Positions 25,030-35,246 are shown, numbered from the stretch's first letter. The stretch: DNA of 64,000 bases from Azospirillum sp. TSH64 (GCF_003116035.1 NZ_LGQW01000015.1:7379125-7443124); one strand, 5' to 3'. Numbers and translations are program-made. The notes: generated from the sequence alone by a model not told the origin.

Positions 25030-26130
25030 TCAACGCACGTCGGCCAGTGCGACGCAGGCGCGGTCGCGGCCGGCGAGGCTGCCGCAGCCGTCGGCGCGCT
25101 GGGAAACGAAGCGCATCACAACGCGCTCACCCTTGCCGACCGACTGCGGCGGCAACAGCGCCTCGGCGACCTGGGTGGTGAATTGCGGGCTGACGCGGTG
25201 CGTCGGTGCGGGCGCGGGGTCGAGGCTGGCGACCTGCACCGGCCTCGCCGGAGCCACCGCGGGGGCGGGAGCCGGGACGGGAGCGGGTGCCGGTTCGGGC
25301 AGCGACGCCACCACCACCGGAGCCGGTGCCGGAGCGGGCGCCGGTTCTGCGAACTTCGGCTCGGCCGGGCGCGGCTCCATCCGCCGCGGCTCGACAGCGC
25401 GGGATTCGGGCGCGCGGGTTTCCGGAGCGGCGGAGGCGACGACGACCGGCGCCGGTTCCGACCGCTGCGAGGGCGCCGTCTGGCCGCCGCGCGGCTTCGG
25501 CGCGTCGTCCGGCACCACCGCGACCTCGATGGCCGAGGCGCCGGCCGCCAGCGACGGTTCGCGCGGGCCGGTGCCGCGCAGCACCGGGGTCAGCGCCGCC
25601 AGATACATCTTCGTCTCGCGCGGCAGCCGCTGCTTGCCGGCCAGATGCTGGGCGTAGCAGGCCGGGCCGCAATTGTAGGCGGCCAGGAAACCGGGGGCGC
25701 CGAACAGGTCGTACATCTCGCGCAGATAGGCGGTGCCGGCCATGATGTTCTCGTGCGGGTCGGACGGATCGGACCCCAGTCCATACTTGGCCCGCATCAG
25801 CTCGTAGGTGCCGGGCATCACCTGCATCAGGCCGATGGCCCCGGCGGAGCTGGTCAGCACCTTGCCGCTGTTGGTCGTCGCCCGGCCGTTGCTCTCGCGC
25901 ATCATCACCGCGCGGATCCATTTCTCCGGCATGTCGTACCGCTGGGAAGCCTCGCGGATGTGCGGGACCCAGCGGGACAGCGGATCGTTCGGATCCGGGA
26001 CATAGGCAGCGGATTCGACCGGCGGAGCCGTCTGCACCTGCGGCGCGTCGGAGGCGCAGCCGGCCAGACCGAGGGCAAGGCACAGCAGTGCTCCGGCGGC
26101 GTGGATCGTCGCGAGGTTTCGTTTGACCAC
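25030..26130 (-). CDS. Lytic transglycosylase lipoprotein
   Basis: A 366-residue exported lysozyme-fold enzyme (SLT/MltC type) that cleaves murein, releasing anhydro-muropeptides. A lipoprotein signal ends at LGLAGC, lipidated at Cys near residue 27. The catalytic Glu is in MMRESNGRAT, and SAGAIGLMQVMPGTYELM and AAYNCGP complete the SLT signature. From about residue 210 a low-complexity Pro/Ala/Val/Glu region (many APAP units) precedes a C-terminal part ending in CGSLAGRDRACVALADVR. I place the start at GTG 26130 with GGAAA seven bases upstream; a TTG at 26166 is possible. Confidence 0.88.
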   Translation of the reverse strand: MVKRNLATIHAAGALLCLALGLAGCASDAPQVQTAPPVESAAYVPDPNDPLSRWVPHIREASQRYDMPEKWIRAVMMRESNGRATTNSGKVLTSSAGAIGLMQVMPGTYELMRAKYGLGSDPSDPHENIMAGTAYLREMYDLFGAPGFLAAYNCGPACYAQHLAGKQRLPRETKMYLAALTPVLRGTGPREPSLAAGASAIEVAVVPDDAPKPRGGQTAPSQRSEPAPVVVASAAPETRAPESRAVEPRRMEPRPAEPKFAEPAPAPAPAPVVVASLPEPAPAPVPAPAPAVAPARPVQVASLDPAPAPTHRVSPQFTTQVAEALLPPQSVGKGERVVMRFVSQRADGCGSLAGRDRACVALADVR

Positions 26131-26475
26131 GAGGGGATTTCCGTGCTGTTGGCGCAGGCGGGACAAAAGATGGATCGCTTTTCAATGTATAGCCCACGCC
26201 TGTCAAGCGACATCACGGCCGTTTCTTGAATCCTGTCCCGAAGATGCCTCAAAAATGCCCGCTTTATCCCTTGTGAAGAGGTCGGCAATTAGGATTTTGG
26301 GCAAATGTCCCTATGCCTATCTTCTCTCTCCGTCCGGACATCACCATGCCGTCACAAGGCGCGACAACGGGAACCTTGACGGAACATCCACGCCACCCCT
26401 AATGGAGGGCGCCGGCCGCCCCCTCAACCGATGCCGTTCCGATCGGACAGGCTCGGCCGAACTGGATCGACGATC
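26131..26475. other. Divergent intergenic region, promoters expected
   Basis: About 345 bases between the divergently transcribed transglycosylase and efflux genes. It is AT-richer than its surroundings around 26160-26400. No clear operator or hairpin and no supported open frame were found. Both gene starts should have promoters here. Confidence 0.4.
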
Positions 26476-27690
26476 ATGACCGCCCCCCAACGGACCTTCC
26501 CGCCGGCCCAGCAGACACCGCAGCCGCAGATGCCGTCCCCGCCGCAGGAAGACGCCCCGCCCCGCAAGCCCCGGCGCTTCGGCCGGCTGCTGGCGATCCT
26601 GCTGGTTCTTCTTGCGGCAGGCGGCGGTATTGCCCTGTGGCGCGCCCGCAATCCGGCCCCACCCTCCCCCACTCCGGCCGGCCAGGCGGCGGAGCGCCCG
26701 GTGGAGCTGACCGCGCTGGAGGTCACGGCCGTCGCCCCGCGCGCGCTGGCGGAGACGGTCCGGCTCAGCGGCTCCGTCTCGCCGATGGAACAGTCGGCGG
26801 TGAAGGCGGAGGTCGCCGCCCGTCTGGCCGAGGTGGCGGTGCGCGAGGGGCAGGCGGTCCGCCGCGGCGAAATGCTGGCCCGCTTCGACACGGTGGAGCT
26901 GACCGCCCGCCTCAATGAGAAGCAGGCCAACCTGGAGGGCGCGCGGGCCCAGCTGGTGCTGGCCGAAAAGACGCTGACCAAGAACCGCACGCTGAACCGC
27001 AGCAACATCGTCTCGGACACCAGCCTGGATCAGGCCGAAAGCAGCTTCGGTTTCCAGCGCGCGCAGGTCGATGCGCTGGCGGCGCAGGTGGAGCTGGCGC
27101 GCAAGGCCCTGCGCGACGCGGTGGTGCTCAGCCCCATCGACGGCATAGTCGCCACCCGCACCGTCAATCCCGGGGAAAACCTGGCGGTGAATGCCGCCAT
27201 GTTCACCGTGGTCGACCTGTCGCGGGTCGAGGTCGAGGCGACCGTCCCGGCGGAGCAGGTGGCCCGGCTCGCCGTCGGCCAGACCGCCAGCCTGCGGGTG
27301 GAGGGTTTCGGCGAACGGGAGTTCGCCGGCAGCGTCGCCCGCATCAACCCGATGGCGCGGGCGGGATCGCGCGCCATCCCGGTCTATGTGACCATCGACA
27401 ATCGCGACGGCGCGCTACGCGGCGGCATGTTCGCCAGCGGCGAGGTTCTGGTGGCGCAGGCGGCGGGCGCCATCGCCGTGCCGCCGGTCGCCATCCGCCA
27501 CGACGAGCAGGGCGAGTTCGTCCTGGCGATTGCGGACGGCCGCACCGTGCGCCGCCCGGTCACGCGGGTGGCGCTGTGGGCGCGCGGCGATCTGGTGCAG
27601 GTGGACGGCCTGGCGCCGGGCGAGCGCGTCGTCACCGGCAACCTGCCCGGCCTGACCGCCGGACGCAGCGTCTCGATCACCGGCACCTGA
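26476..27690 (+). CDS. RND efflux periplasmic adaptor (MFP)
   Basis: A 404-residue membrane-fusion protein that links an RND pump to an outer-membrane channel. A Pro/Gln-rich cytoplasmic tail precedes one anchoring helix (residues about 38-57, LLAILLVLLAAGG), so it is not a lipoprotein. The lipoyl/barrel-sandwich halves (LSGSVSPMEQSAVKAEVAARL and VVLSPIDGIVATRTVNPGENL) flank a coiled-coil hairpin of about residues 135-215. Downstream come the beta-barrel and membrane-proximal domains. The RND pump follows after 19 bases. No outer-membrane factor gene is adjacent, so a TolC-like protein elsewhere would be needed. Confidence 0.9.
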   Translation: MTAPQRTFPPAQQTPQPQMPSPPQEDAPPRKPRRFGRLLAILLVLLAAGGGIALWRARNPAPPSPTPAGQAAERPVELTALEVTAVAPRALAETVRLSGSVSPMEQSAVKAEVAARLAEVAVREGQAVRRGEMLARFDTVELTARLNEKQANLEGARAQLVLAEKTLTKNRTLNRSNIVSDTSLDQAESSFGFQRAQVDALAAQVELARKALRDAVVLSPIDGIVATRTVNPGENLAVNAAMFTVVDLSRVEVEATVPAEQVARLAVGQTASLRVEGFGEREFAGSVARINPMARAGSRAIPVYVTIDNRDGALRGGMFASGEVLVAQAAGAIAVPPVAIRHDEQGEFVLAIADGRTVRRPVTRVALWARGDLVQVDGLAPGERVVTGNLPGLTAGRSVSITGT

Positions 27691-27709
27691 CCCGGACGGA
27701 CCAGCAGCC

Positions 27710-30700
27710 ATGCCGATCACCCGCATCAGCGTCGACAACCCGGTCTTCGCCACCATGATGATGGTGGCGCTGATGGTGCTCGGCCTCTTCTCCTACAACC
27801 GGCTGGGCGTCGACCTGTTTCCCGACGTCGATTTCCCGGTGGTGGTGGTCAGCACCGCCTATCCCGGCGCCAGCCCGGAGACGGTGGAGACCGACATCAC
27901 ACGGCCCGTCGAGGATGCGATCAACACCATCGCCGGCATCAAGACGCTGACTTCGCGCTCCTACGAGGGGCAGTCGGTGGTGATCGCCGAGTTCGACCTG
28001 AAGACCTCGTCGGTCCAGGCGTTGCAGGACGTGCGCGAGAAGGTCTCGGCCATCCGCGCCAGCTTCCGCGACGAGGTGAAGGATCCGCAGATCACCCGCT
28101 TCAACCCGGACGACCAGCCGATCCTGTCCATCGCCGTCACCTCCGACCTGCGGTCCTTGCGCGACCTCACCACGCTGACCGACCAGATCATCCTGAAGCG
28201 CTTGCAGAATGTCCGCGGCGTCGGCAAGGCCACCATCGCCGGCGGGGTCAAGCGGCAGATCCTGATCCGCCTGAAGCCGGAAAAGCTGGAAGCACTCAAC
28301 GTCGGCGTCGACGAGGTGATCGCCACCGTCACCAGCGAGAACCAGGACGTGCCCGCCGGCACCGTCTCCGGCCAGGGACGGGAGCGGGTGGTGCAGGTGG
28401 AGGGGCGCGTGCGCAACCCGCGCGACCTGCTGGACCTGATCGTCGCGCGGCGCGGCAACAGCCCGGTGCGCCTCTCCCAGGTCGCCGAGGTGATCGACGG
28501 GCAGGAGGAACAGGATTCCGCCGCGCTGCTGAACGGCAACCCGGCGCTGGCGGTCGATGTGGTGAAGGTCCAGGGCGCCAACACGGTGGAGGTCGCCCGC
28601 GGCCTGCATGCGGCGATCCAGGATCTGCGGACCAACGGCTCGCTGCCGGCGGACGTGACGCTGGCGGTGGTGCGCGACAGCTCGCGCGGCATCACCAATT
28701 CGCTCAGCAACGTGCAGGAGACGCTGGTCGAGGGCGGCATCCTGACCATCCTGATCGTCATGGTGTTCCTGGGGTCCTGGCGCAGCACGGTCATCACCGC
28801 GCTGACCCTGCCGGTCGCCGTGCTCGGCACCTTCGGCATGCTGGCCGCCATGGGCTTCACGCTGAACATGATGACGCTGATGGCGCTGTCGCTGGCCATC
28901 GGCATCCTGATCGACGACGCCATCGTCGTGCGCGAGAACATCATGCGCCACCTCGCCCGCGGCCAGGGCCACCGTCAGGCGGCACTCGACGGCACGGCGG
29001 AGATCGGGCTGGCGGTGCTGGCGACCACGCTGACCATCGTCGCGGTGTTCCTGCCGGTCGCCTTCATGGGCGGCATCATCGGCCGCTTCTTCCTGCAATT
29101 CGGCATCACCGTCTCGGCGGCGGTGCTGATCTCGCTGTTCGTGTCCTTCACGCTCGACCCCATGCTGTCCAGCATCTGGTACGACCCGGCCGCCCATGGC
29201 CGCCACGGCCGCTCGATCTTCGGCCGCTTCGCGGCATGGTTCGAGCGCGGGTTCGACAGTGTCTCGCACGGCTATGGCCGGCTGCTGCGCTGGGGCCTGC
29301 GCCGGCGCTGGATTGTCGTGATCGTAGCGCTGGCGATCTTCTTCGGCAGCTTCCTGCTGGTGCCGCGCATCGGCGTGGAGTTCGTCCCCGCCGCCGACCT
29401 CGGCGAGCAGATCGTCGAGGTGGAATCCCCCGTCGGCTCGTCGCTCGCCACCACCACCGCCAAGACCCGCCAAGTCGAGGCGGCGATCCGCGAGTTCCCG
29501 GAGATCGCCTACACCTACAGCACGGTCAACACCGGGGTCTCCATCGGCCACAACCGCGGCAGCATCTATCTGCGCTACACCCCCATCGACCAGCGCAAGC
29601 GCTCGCCCAACGACCTGGCCCCGCTGCTGCGGCAACGTCTGTCGGCGATCCCCGGCGTCACCATCGGCATCGCCATCCCCGGCGTCGGCGGCGTGCAGAA
29701 GCAGATCCAGGTTTCGGTCCAGGGCCGCGACATCGCCGAGCTGGACCGGCTGTCGCAGACCGTGATCGGCGCCATGCGCGCCATCCCCGGCTTCGTCGAT
29801 GTCGACAGCACGCTGAAGGCGGCCAAGCCGACGCTGGCGGTCCGACTGGAGCGCGACCTCGCCAGCGACCTTGGCATCGGCACCGCCAAGGTGGCCGACA
29901 CGCTGCGCCCGCTGTTCGCCGGCGACACGGTGTCGAGTTGGAAGGCGCCGGACGGCGAGAGCTACGACGTGCTGGTCCGCCTGCCCGAAGGCGACCGCGC
30001 CGGCCGCGCCGACCTCGACCGCATTTATTTCTCCGGCGGGGTCGATGCCAACGGCACGCCGCGCATGATCCCGCTGTCCCAGGTGGCGGAGGTGGTGACG
30101 ACGCTCGGCGCCTCGCAAATCAACCGGCGCGATTTGCAGCGCGAGGTGAATGTCCAGGCCAACGTCCAGGGCCGCGCCGCCGGCGATGCCGGCCGCGACC
30201 TCCAGGCGGCGCTGGCGAAGATCGAGCTGCCGCCCGGCTACCGCATCGTCTTCGGCGGCTCGACCAAGGACATCGCCGAGACCAGCGGCTATGCCATGCA
30301 GGCCCTGGCGCTCGCCGTCATCCTGATTTACCTGATCCTCGCCTCGCAGTTCGGCAGCTTCCTGCAACCGCTCGCCATCATGGCCTCGCTGCCGCTGTCG
30401 CTGGTCGGCGTCTTCCTGGGGCTGCTGGCGGCGGGATCGACGCTGAACATCTTCAGCGCCATCGGCTTCATCATGCTGATGGGGCTGGTGACCAAGAACG
30501 CCATCCTGCTGGTCGATTTCGCCAATCAGGCGCGCAAGCGCGGCGCCGGCCTGCACGACGCGCTGGTGGAGGCCGGCATCATCCGCCTGCGCCCCATCGT
30601 GATGACCACCGCCGCGATGATCTTCGGCATGCTGCCGCTGGCGCTCGGCATCGGCGAGGGCGCGCAGCAGCGCGCGCCGATGGCCCATGCGGTGATCGGC

Positions 30701-30835
30701 GGGTTGTTGTCCTCCACCATCCTGACGCTGCTGGTGGTGCCGGTGGCGCTGACCTATCTCGACGGGCTGTCGCGCCGGATGAAGCGCTGGTTCGCCCACA
30801 GCGATCCAGACGCCCAACAGCATCCGGCAGAGTGA
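27710..30835 (+). CDS. RND efflux pump inner-membrane transporter
   Basis: A 1041-residue proton-driven exporter of the HAE-1/AcrB-like class. It has the usual two-fold repeat: twelve membrane helices with large periplasmic loops after the first and seventh. The proton-relay Asp pair is in LMALSLAIGILIDDAIVVREN (fourth helix). The N-terminal VDNPVFATMMMVALMVLG and the ANVQGRAAGDA and FIMLMGLVTKNAILLVDF segments are family hallmarks. The sequence resembles MdtB/MdtC-type pumps more than AcrB, which is impression only. No local regulator gene was recognised. Substrates unknown. Confidence 0.93.
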   Translation: MPITRISVDNPVFATMMMVALMVLGLFSYNRLGVDLFPDVDFPVVVVSTAYPGASPETVETDITRPVEDAINTIAGIKTLTSRSYEGQSVVIAEFDLKTSSVQALQDVREKVSAIRASFRDEVKDPQITRFNPDDQPILSIAVTSDLRSLRDLTTLTDQIILKRLQNVRGVGKATIAGGVKRQILIRLKPEKLEALNVGVDEVIATVTSENQDVPAGTVSGQGRERVVQVEGRVRNPRDLLDLIVARRGNSPVRLSQVAEVIDGQEEQDSAALLNGNPALAVDVVKVQGANTVEVARGLHAAIQDLRTNGSLPADVTLAVVRDSSRGITNSLSNVQETLVEGGILTILIVMVFLGSWRSTVITALTLPVAVLGTFGMLAAMGFTLNMMTLMALSLAIGILIDDAIVVRENIMRHLARGQGHRQAALDGTAEIGLAVLATTLTIVAVFLPVAFMGGIIGRFFLQFGITVSAAVLISLFVSFTLDPMLSSIWYDPAAHGRHGRSIFGRFAAWFERGFDSVSHGYGRLLRWGLRRRWIVVIVALAIFFGSFLLVPRIGVEFVPAADLGEQIVEVESPVGSSLATTTAKTRQVEAAIREFPEIAYTYSTVNTGVSIGHNRGSIYLRYTPIDQRKRSPNDLAPLLRQRLSAIPGVTIGIAIPGVGGVQKQIQVSVQGRDIAELDRLSQTVIGAMRAIPGFVDVDSTLKAAKPTLAVRLERDLASDLGIGTAKVADTLRPLFAGDTVSSWKAPDGESYDVLVRLPEGDRAGRADLDRIYFSGGVDANGTPRMIPLSQVAEVVTTLGASQINRRDLQREVNVQANVQGRAAGDAGRDLQAALAKIELPPGYRIVFGGSTKDIAETSGYAMQALALAVILIYLILASQFGSFLQPLAIMASLPLSLVGVFLGLLAAGSTLNIFSAIGFIMLMGLVTKNAILLVDFANQARKRGAGLHDALVEAGIIRLRPIVMTTAAMIFGMLPLALGIGEGAQQRAPMAHAVIGGLLSSTILTLLVVPVALTYLDGLSRRMKRWFAHSDPDAQQHPAE

Positions 30836-30838
30836 GGG

Positions 30839-31921
30839 TCAGGCCAGGGCCGGGGTCCGCACCGAGCTGCCAACGCCGACGGCCCGCATGTTCTCCTCGA
30901 CCCAGCGCCCCGCCGCCTCGCGCCCGGCGTCGCGCAGCCAGTTGAGGAAGCTCCAGTCGGTCATCAGCTTTGAATAGAGCCCCAGATCCTGGAGATGCTC
31001 GTCGGCGCCGATCATGTGCAGGCGCGGGGCGTCGCCGCGGGCGGACAGGCAGCGCATCTCCTGCAACAGGGCGGCGTTGAAGGTGATCTGGTTGAGGCGG
31101 GCGGCGATGCCGGCCGGATCCTCCGGCGTGGTGGCGCAGGTGAAGGGGTTGATCGTCACCACCAGCAGGTCTGCGCCGGGACAGGCCGCCGCCAGCGGCG
31201 ACAGCGGCGGGTTGGCGAGATAGCCGCCATCCCAATAATCCTGGCCGTCGATCCGCACCGCGCGGAACAGGCTGGGCAGGCAGGCCGAGGCCAGCAGGTG
31301 ATCGACCTCCAGCTCCGTCTCGTCGAACAGCCGCAGGGCTCCGGTCCGCACAGTGGTGGCGCTGACGAACAGCCGCAGCCCGCTCCGCCGGATCAGCTCC
31401 GGTTCGACCATCTCGGCCAGCAGGCCGCGCAGCGGGTGGAAATCCGCCGATTGGGTCCGATAGGGGCTGACCCAGCGCCGTGCCCAATCGACCATATGGG
31501 TTCCCGGCGCGTGATCGACATTCCAGCGGCCGAGCAGCCGGTCGGTCACGCTCGGCCGGATCGGCCCCAGCCGCCCGGCGGCGCTGACCCGCTCCCAGAA
31601 AGTCGCCAGCTCGGCCCGCGCCCCGATACACCCGCCCCGTGCCCAGCCCTGGGCCAGCATGGCGGCGTTCATCGCCCCGGCGCTGGCCCCGCTGACCCCG
31701 ACCAGCCGGATGTCCTCCTCCAGCAGCCGGTCGAGCACGCCCCAAGTGAAGGCGCCATGCGCACCGCCGCCCTGCAAGGCCAGCGCCAGCGTTGGCCTGG
31801 GCGGCGGCAGGGCCAGAAGAGGGTCCGGCCCCGACAGTTCCAACGGTTCCGCAGGGCAGGCGGGCGGCACAGGCGTCGCCTTGCCGCACACACGGTTCCA
31901 CAGCTCTCGGATCATCGTCAT
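30839..31921 (-). CDS. Patatin-like phospholipase family protein
   Basis: A 360-residue patatin-domain protein, distinct from the one at 4767. The glycine loop is LQGGGAHGAFTWG, the nucleophile Ser is in GASAG, and the catalytic Asp is in YWDGGYLANPPL. No signal peptide or membrane helix. The C-terminal third is unlike the first patatin and matches the longer alphaproteobacterial type with LNQITFNAALLQEM. Start uncertain between ATG 31921 and GTG 31930. Convergent with the RND gene, only three bases apart. Confidence 0.87.
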   Translation of the reverse strand: MTMIRELWNRVCGKATPVPPACPAEPLELSGPDPLLALPPPRPTLALALQGGGAHGAFTWGVLDRLLEEDIRLVGVSGASAGAMNAAMLAQGWARGGCIGARAELATFWERVSAAGRLGPIRPSVTDRLLGRWNVDHAPGTHMVDWARRWVSPYRTQSADFHPLRGLLAEMVEPELIRRSGLRLFVSATTVRTGALRLFDETELEVDHLLASACLPSLFRAVRIDGQDYWDGGYLANPPLSPLAAACPGADLLVVTINPFTCATTPEDPAGIAARLNQITFNAALLQEMRCLSARGDAPRLHMIGADEHLQDLGLYSKLMTDWSFLNWLRDAGREAAGRWVEENMRAVGVGSSVRTPALA

Positions 31922-32079
31922 GGCCGGCACGTCTCCAAATGCTTATGCTGCACCGCAACATGAGCAGGGACTTCCGCATCGGCAAGGGGGTATGCCCATG
32001 GAGGCAGGCAGGGAACGGCATTGGAAAGCCGCGCCCACATGCACTAAGTAGGCGGACACCCCAGACGCCGAGCCGCCCC

Positions 32080-32901
32080 TTGCCCACCCCGCCCTATCAG
32101 GTCATCCCGATCACCGACCCCGAAGACCCGCGCATCGAGCCTTACCGCGATGTCCGCGAGCGCGATCTCGTCGGCCGTGACGGGCTGTTCATCGCCGAAG
32201 GGGCGGTGGTGGTGCGCAGCCTCGTGCAATCCACCCGCTACCGGGCCCGCTCGCTGCTGATCGCCGAAAAGCGGCTGGAGGCGCTGGCGCCGATGCTGGC
32301 GGCCCTTTCGCCCGAAACGCCGGTCTATACCGCCACCCAGCCCGTGCTGGACCGCATCGCCGGCTTCCCCCTGCATCGCGGCATCCTGGCGGTGGGGGAA
32401 AAGACCGGTGTCCCGAGCGTCGCCGACCTGCTGGGTGCCTGCGGGCCGATTTCCCGTGTCGTCATGCTGTTCGGCATCGGCAACCACGACAATATGGGCG
32501 GCATCTTCCGCAACGCCGCCGCCTTCGGCGCCGATGCGGTGATCCTCGATCCCGGCTGCTGCGACCCGCTCTACCGCAAGGCGATCCGCGTTTCGGTGGG
32601 GGCGACCCTGCTGGTGCCGACGGCCAAGCTCGCCGCGGACGAGGATCCGCTCGCCCTGCTCGACCGCTTCGGCTTCGAGGCGGTGGCGCTCAGCCCCGCC
32701 GGTGCCGAGACGCTGGCCGCCCTGACGCCGCCGCGCCGTGCCGCCCTGCTGTTCGGCTCTGAAGGGCCGGGCCTGCCGCCCGCCCTGCTGGCCCGCGCCC
32801 GCAGCGTGCGCATCCCGATGGCCGGCGACTTCGATTCCCTCAACGTGGCGACCACCAGCGGCATCGTGCTGCACCACATCGCGTCCGGACAGGTGCCATG
32901 A
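32080..32901 (+). CDS. SpoU/TrmH-family RNA 2'-O-methyltransferase
   Basis: A 273-residue SPOUT methyltransferase. The three family motifs are present: NMGGIFRNAAAFG (motif 1), LLFGSEGPGLP (motif 2) and IPMAGDFDSLNVATTSGIVLH (motif 3), which form the knotted SAM site. An N-terminal RNA-binding substrate domain precedes it (ITDPEDPRIEPYRDVRERD). Whether the target is tRNA or 23S rRNA cannot be told. The start is uncertain: TTG 32080 is the nearest to the conserved region but lacks a clear ribosome-binding site. The stop overlaps the helicase start by four bases. Confidence 0.85.
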   Translation: MPTPPYQVIPITDPEDPRIEPYRDVRERDLVGRDGLFIAEGAVVVRSLVQSTRYRARSLLIAEKRLEALAPMLAALSPETPVYTATQPVLDRIAGFPLHRGILAVGEKTGVPSVADLLGACGPISRVVMLFGIGNHDNMGGIFRNAAAFGADAVILDPGCCDPLYRKAIRVSVGATLLVPTAKLAADEDPLALLDRFGFEAVALSPAGAETLAALTPPRRAALLFGSEGPGLPPALLARARSVRIPMAGDFDSLNVATTSGIVLHHIASGQVP

Positions 32902-35123
32902 CAGACGATATGAGCGACGACATCGGCACGCCGGCCGCCACAACCACCGCCGACCCGCATCTGGTCCATGACCTCGCCGTCGCCCATCCGGAGGTGACGA
33001 CGCTGGGGGCGGCCGGCCTGCTGCGGATGACCGACGCCGAGGCGCGCGGGCTGGTGGCGCTCGGCCTGCCGCTGCCGAAGGGCAAGCGCGACCTGCTGGT
33101 GCCGGCGGAGCGGCGCGCGGCCATCCTGATGGAGATCGCCGGACGCATCGACCGCGCCCACCGCCGCGACGCGCTGCTTGCCCAGGGCCGCCGGGCGCTG
33201 GCCGGCGGCCACACCGCCCTGCTGTCCTGCGAGGACCGCACCCGCGTCCGCGCTGTGCGCAGCGACGAGCTGCCCTGGCCCGGCCTGTCCCCGGCGATCC
33301 GCTTGCAGGTTTCCCGGACCTTCGACGCGCTGGAGCTGTCGGACCTGTCCGATGGGGAGCTGTCGGCCCGGCTGGACCATGACCCGGCCCTGCGCGCAGC
33401 ACTGGACGACGCCCTGTCCCGCATCGCCGCCCGGCTGCGCGATCTGGCCGAGCGGGCCGGCGACGACCCGGATTGGGGCTTCGCCAGCCTCGCCGACCGG
33501 CTGGGCAAGGCCGCCCGCAACCGCAGCGACGCCGACGAGTTGCTCGACCGCTGGGACCGCGAATACGACCAGTGGCGCCGCGACCGGGCGGAGGGGCGCG
33601 GCCGGCTCTATGTCGACCGCCATTTCGACTTCTCGCGCTTCGAACGGCTGTTCCCGGTGGCGCGCGGCATGAACCGCCGTCTGGTGCTGGTGATCGGCCC
33701 GACCAACTCGGGCAAGACCCACCGTGCCATCACCGCGCTGCGCGAAGCGCGCGACGGCGTCTATCTGGCGCCGCTGCGCCTGCTGGCGCTGGAGGTGATG
33801 GAGCGGCTGAACGGCGAAGGCACCCCAACAACGCTGATCACCGGCGAGGAGGAAATCCGCACCCCCGGCGCCCGCCACACCGCCTCCACCATCGAGGTGA
33901 TGGACCCCGACCGCCCCGTCGAGGTCGCGGTGATCGACGAGATCCAGATGCTGGCCGACCCGGCGCGCGGCTGGGCCTGGACCGCCGCCCTGATGGGCGT
34001 CCCGGCGGAGACCGTCTACATCCTCGGCGCGCCGGAGGTCCGGCCGCTGGTGGAGCGCGCCGCCGCCCATCTCGGTGAGCCGCTGGAGGTGGTGGAGCTT
34101 GAGCGCAAGACCCCGCTGTCGATGCTGGACCGCCGGCTGGAGTGGGCGGAGGTGGAGCGCGGCGACGCGCTGATCGCCTTCTCCCGCCGCGAGGTGCACA
34201 GCGTCCGCGACACGCTGCTGGCCCAGGGACTGTCGGTCGCCGCCATCTACGGTGCGCTGGCCCCGGCGGTGCGGCGGCGCGAGGCGGCGCGTTTCCTGTC
34301 CGGCGAGGCCGATGTGGTGGTGGCGACCGACGCCATCGGCATGGGGCTGAACCTGCCCTGCCGCCGCGTGTTGTTCACCGCCCTGGAAAAGTTCGACGGC
34401 AGCGGCGTCCGCCCGCTGAGTGCCACCGAGGTGAAGCAGATCGCCGGCCGCGCCGGCCGTTTCGGACAGTTCGAGGAAGGGCATTTCGGCGTCATCGCCC
34501 GCGGCACCCCCGCCACGCTGAAACGCCTGCTGGAGGCGCCCGACCGCCGCCTGCGCGCCGACGCCCCCCTGCCCGTCCGCCCGACCCGCGCCATGCTGGC
34601 CCGTCTCGCCAGCCACATCGACAGCGACGAGACCCGGCTGCTGGTGGAGTGCTTCGGCAGTGCCGCGACATCCGGCTCCCCCTTCCGGCTGGCCGACCTG
34701 TCGGCGCTGCGCCGGGCAGCACCCATGCTGGATGCCCGCCGGCTGGCGCTCGCCGCCAAGCTCGACCTGCTGCTCGCCCCCGCCGACCTTGAGGATGCGG
34801 AGGATGCCAAGGTGTTCGCCGCGATCCTCGACGCGGTGGAGGCCGGAGAAAGGCTGCCGCTCGGCCGGCTGATCCCGGCGCGGCTCGACGGGCTGGCCGC
34901 CGACGTGCTGGAGGCGGCATCGCGCGCCTGCGACCTCTATTTCTGGGCGTCGCGCAAGTTCCCGGACGCCCTGCCCGACCGCGACCGGGTGCGCAGCGCC
35001 CGCGACGCCATCGGCCAGCGCCTGTCCGAAGCGCTGGCCTCCCGCGCCCGCCGCCGCGAGCCGCCGCCGGCCGCCGGCTTCCGCGGCGCCCCGCGCAAGC
35101 GCTTCGGGCCGCACCGCCGCTGA
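32898..35123 (+). CDS. SUV3-like superfamily 2 RNA helicase
   Basis: A 741-residue DEAD/DExH-type helicase. The core motifs are Walker A GPTNSGKTH (residues about 271-279), Walker B VIDEIQML with the unusual DEIQ box, and the C-terminal RecA motif QIAGRAGRFG. These match the Ski2/SUV3 group, whose mitochondrial member SUV3 (SUPV3L1) unwinds RNA for the degradosome. The N-terminal 250 residues are an alphaproteobacterial addition, and the C-terminal 200 are SUV3-type. It overlaps the SpoU methyltransferase by four bases (ATGA), so the two are coupled, suggesting joint work on structured RNA. That functional link is inference. Confidence 0.85.
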   Translation: MTDDMSDDIGTPAATTTADPHLVHDLAVAHPEVTTLGAAGLLRMTDAEARGLVALGLPLPKGKRDLLVPAERRAAILMEIAGRIDRAHRRDALLAQGRRALAGGHTALLSCEDRTRVRAVRSDELPWPGLSPAIRLQVSRTFDALELSDLSDGELSARLDHDPALRAALDDALSRIAARLRDLAERAGDDPDWGFASLADRLGKAARNRSDADELLDRWDREYDQWRRDRAEGRGRLYVDRHFDFSRFERLFPVARGMNRRLVLVIGPTNSGKTHRAITALREARDGVYLAPLRLLALEVMERLNGEGTPTTLITGEEEIRTPGARHTASTIEVMDPDRPVEVAVIDEIQMLADPARGWAWTAALMGVPAETVYILGAPEVRPLVERAAAHLGEPLEVVELERKTPLSMLDRRLEWAEVERGDALIAFSRREVHSVRDTLLAQGLSVAAIYGALAPAVRRREAARFLSGEADVVVATDAIGMGLNLPCRRVLFTALEKFDGSGVRPLSATEVKQIAGRAGRFGQFEEGHFGVIARGTPATLKRLLEAPDRRLRADAPLPVRPTRAMLARLASHIDSDETRLLVECFGSAATSGSPFRLADLSALRRAAPMLDARRLALAAKLDLLLAPADLEDAEDAKVFAAILDAVEAGERLPLGRLIPARLDGLAADVLEAASRACDLYFWASRKFPDALPDRDRVRSARDAIGQRLSEALASRARRREPPPAAGFRGAPRKRFGPHRR

Positions 35124-35246
35124 AGGGGAGATTGACGAAGGGGGGTTGGTTCCCGGCGAAATTCGCCCGCATGGCACTGCTGCACTGCGAACGAAGGGGA
35201 CGCCCTGCTGTTCTGACCTGGACCAGACTTGGCTCGGTCACCACAT

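Noticed and set aside
27677..30823. A minus-strand frame of over 1000 codons
   Set aside because: Shadow of the RND pump; its product is Asp/His/Arg repeats without any domain.
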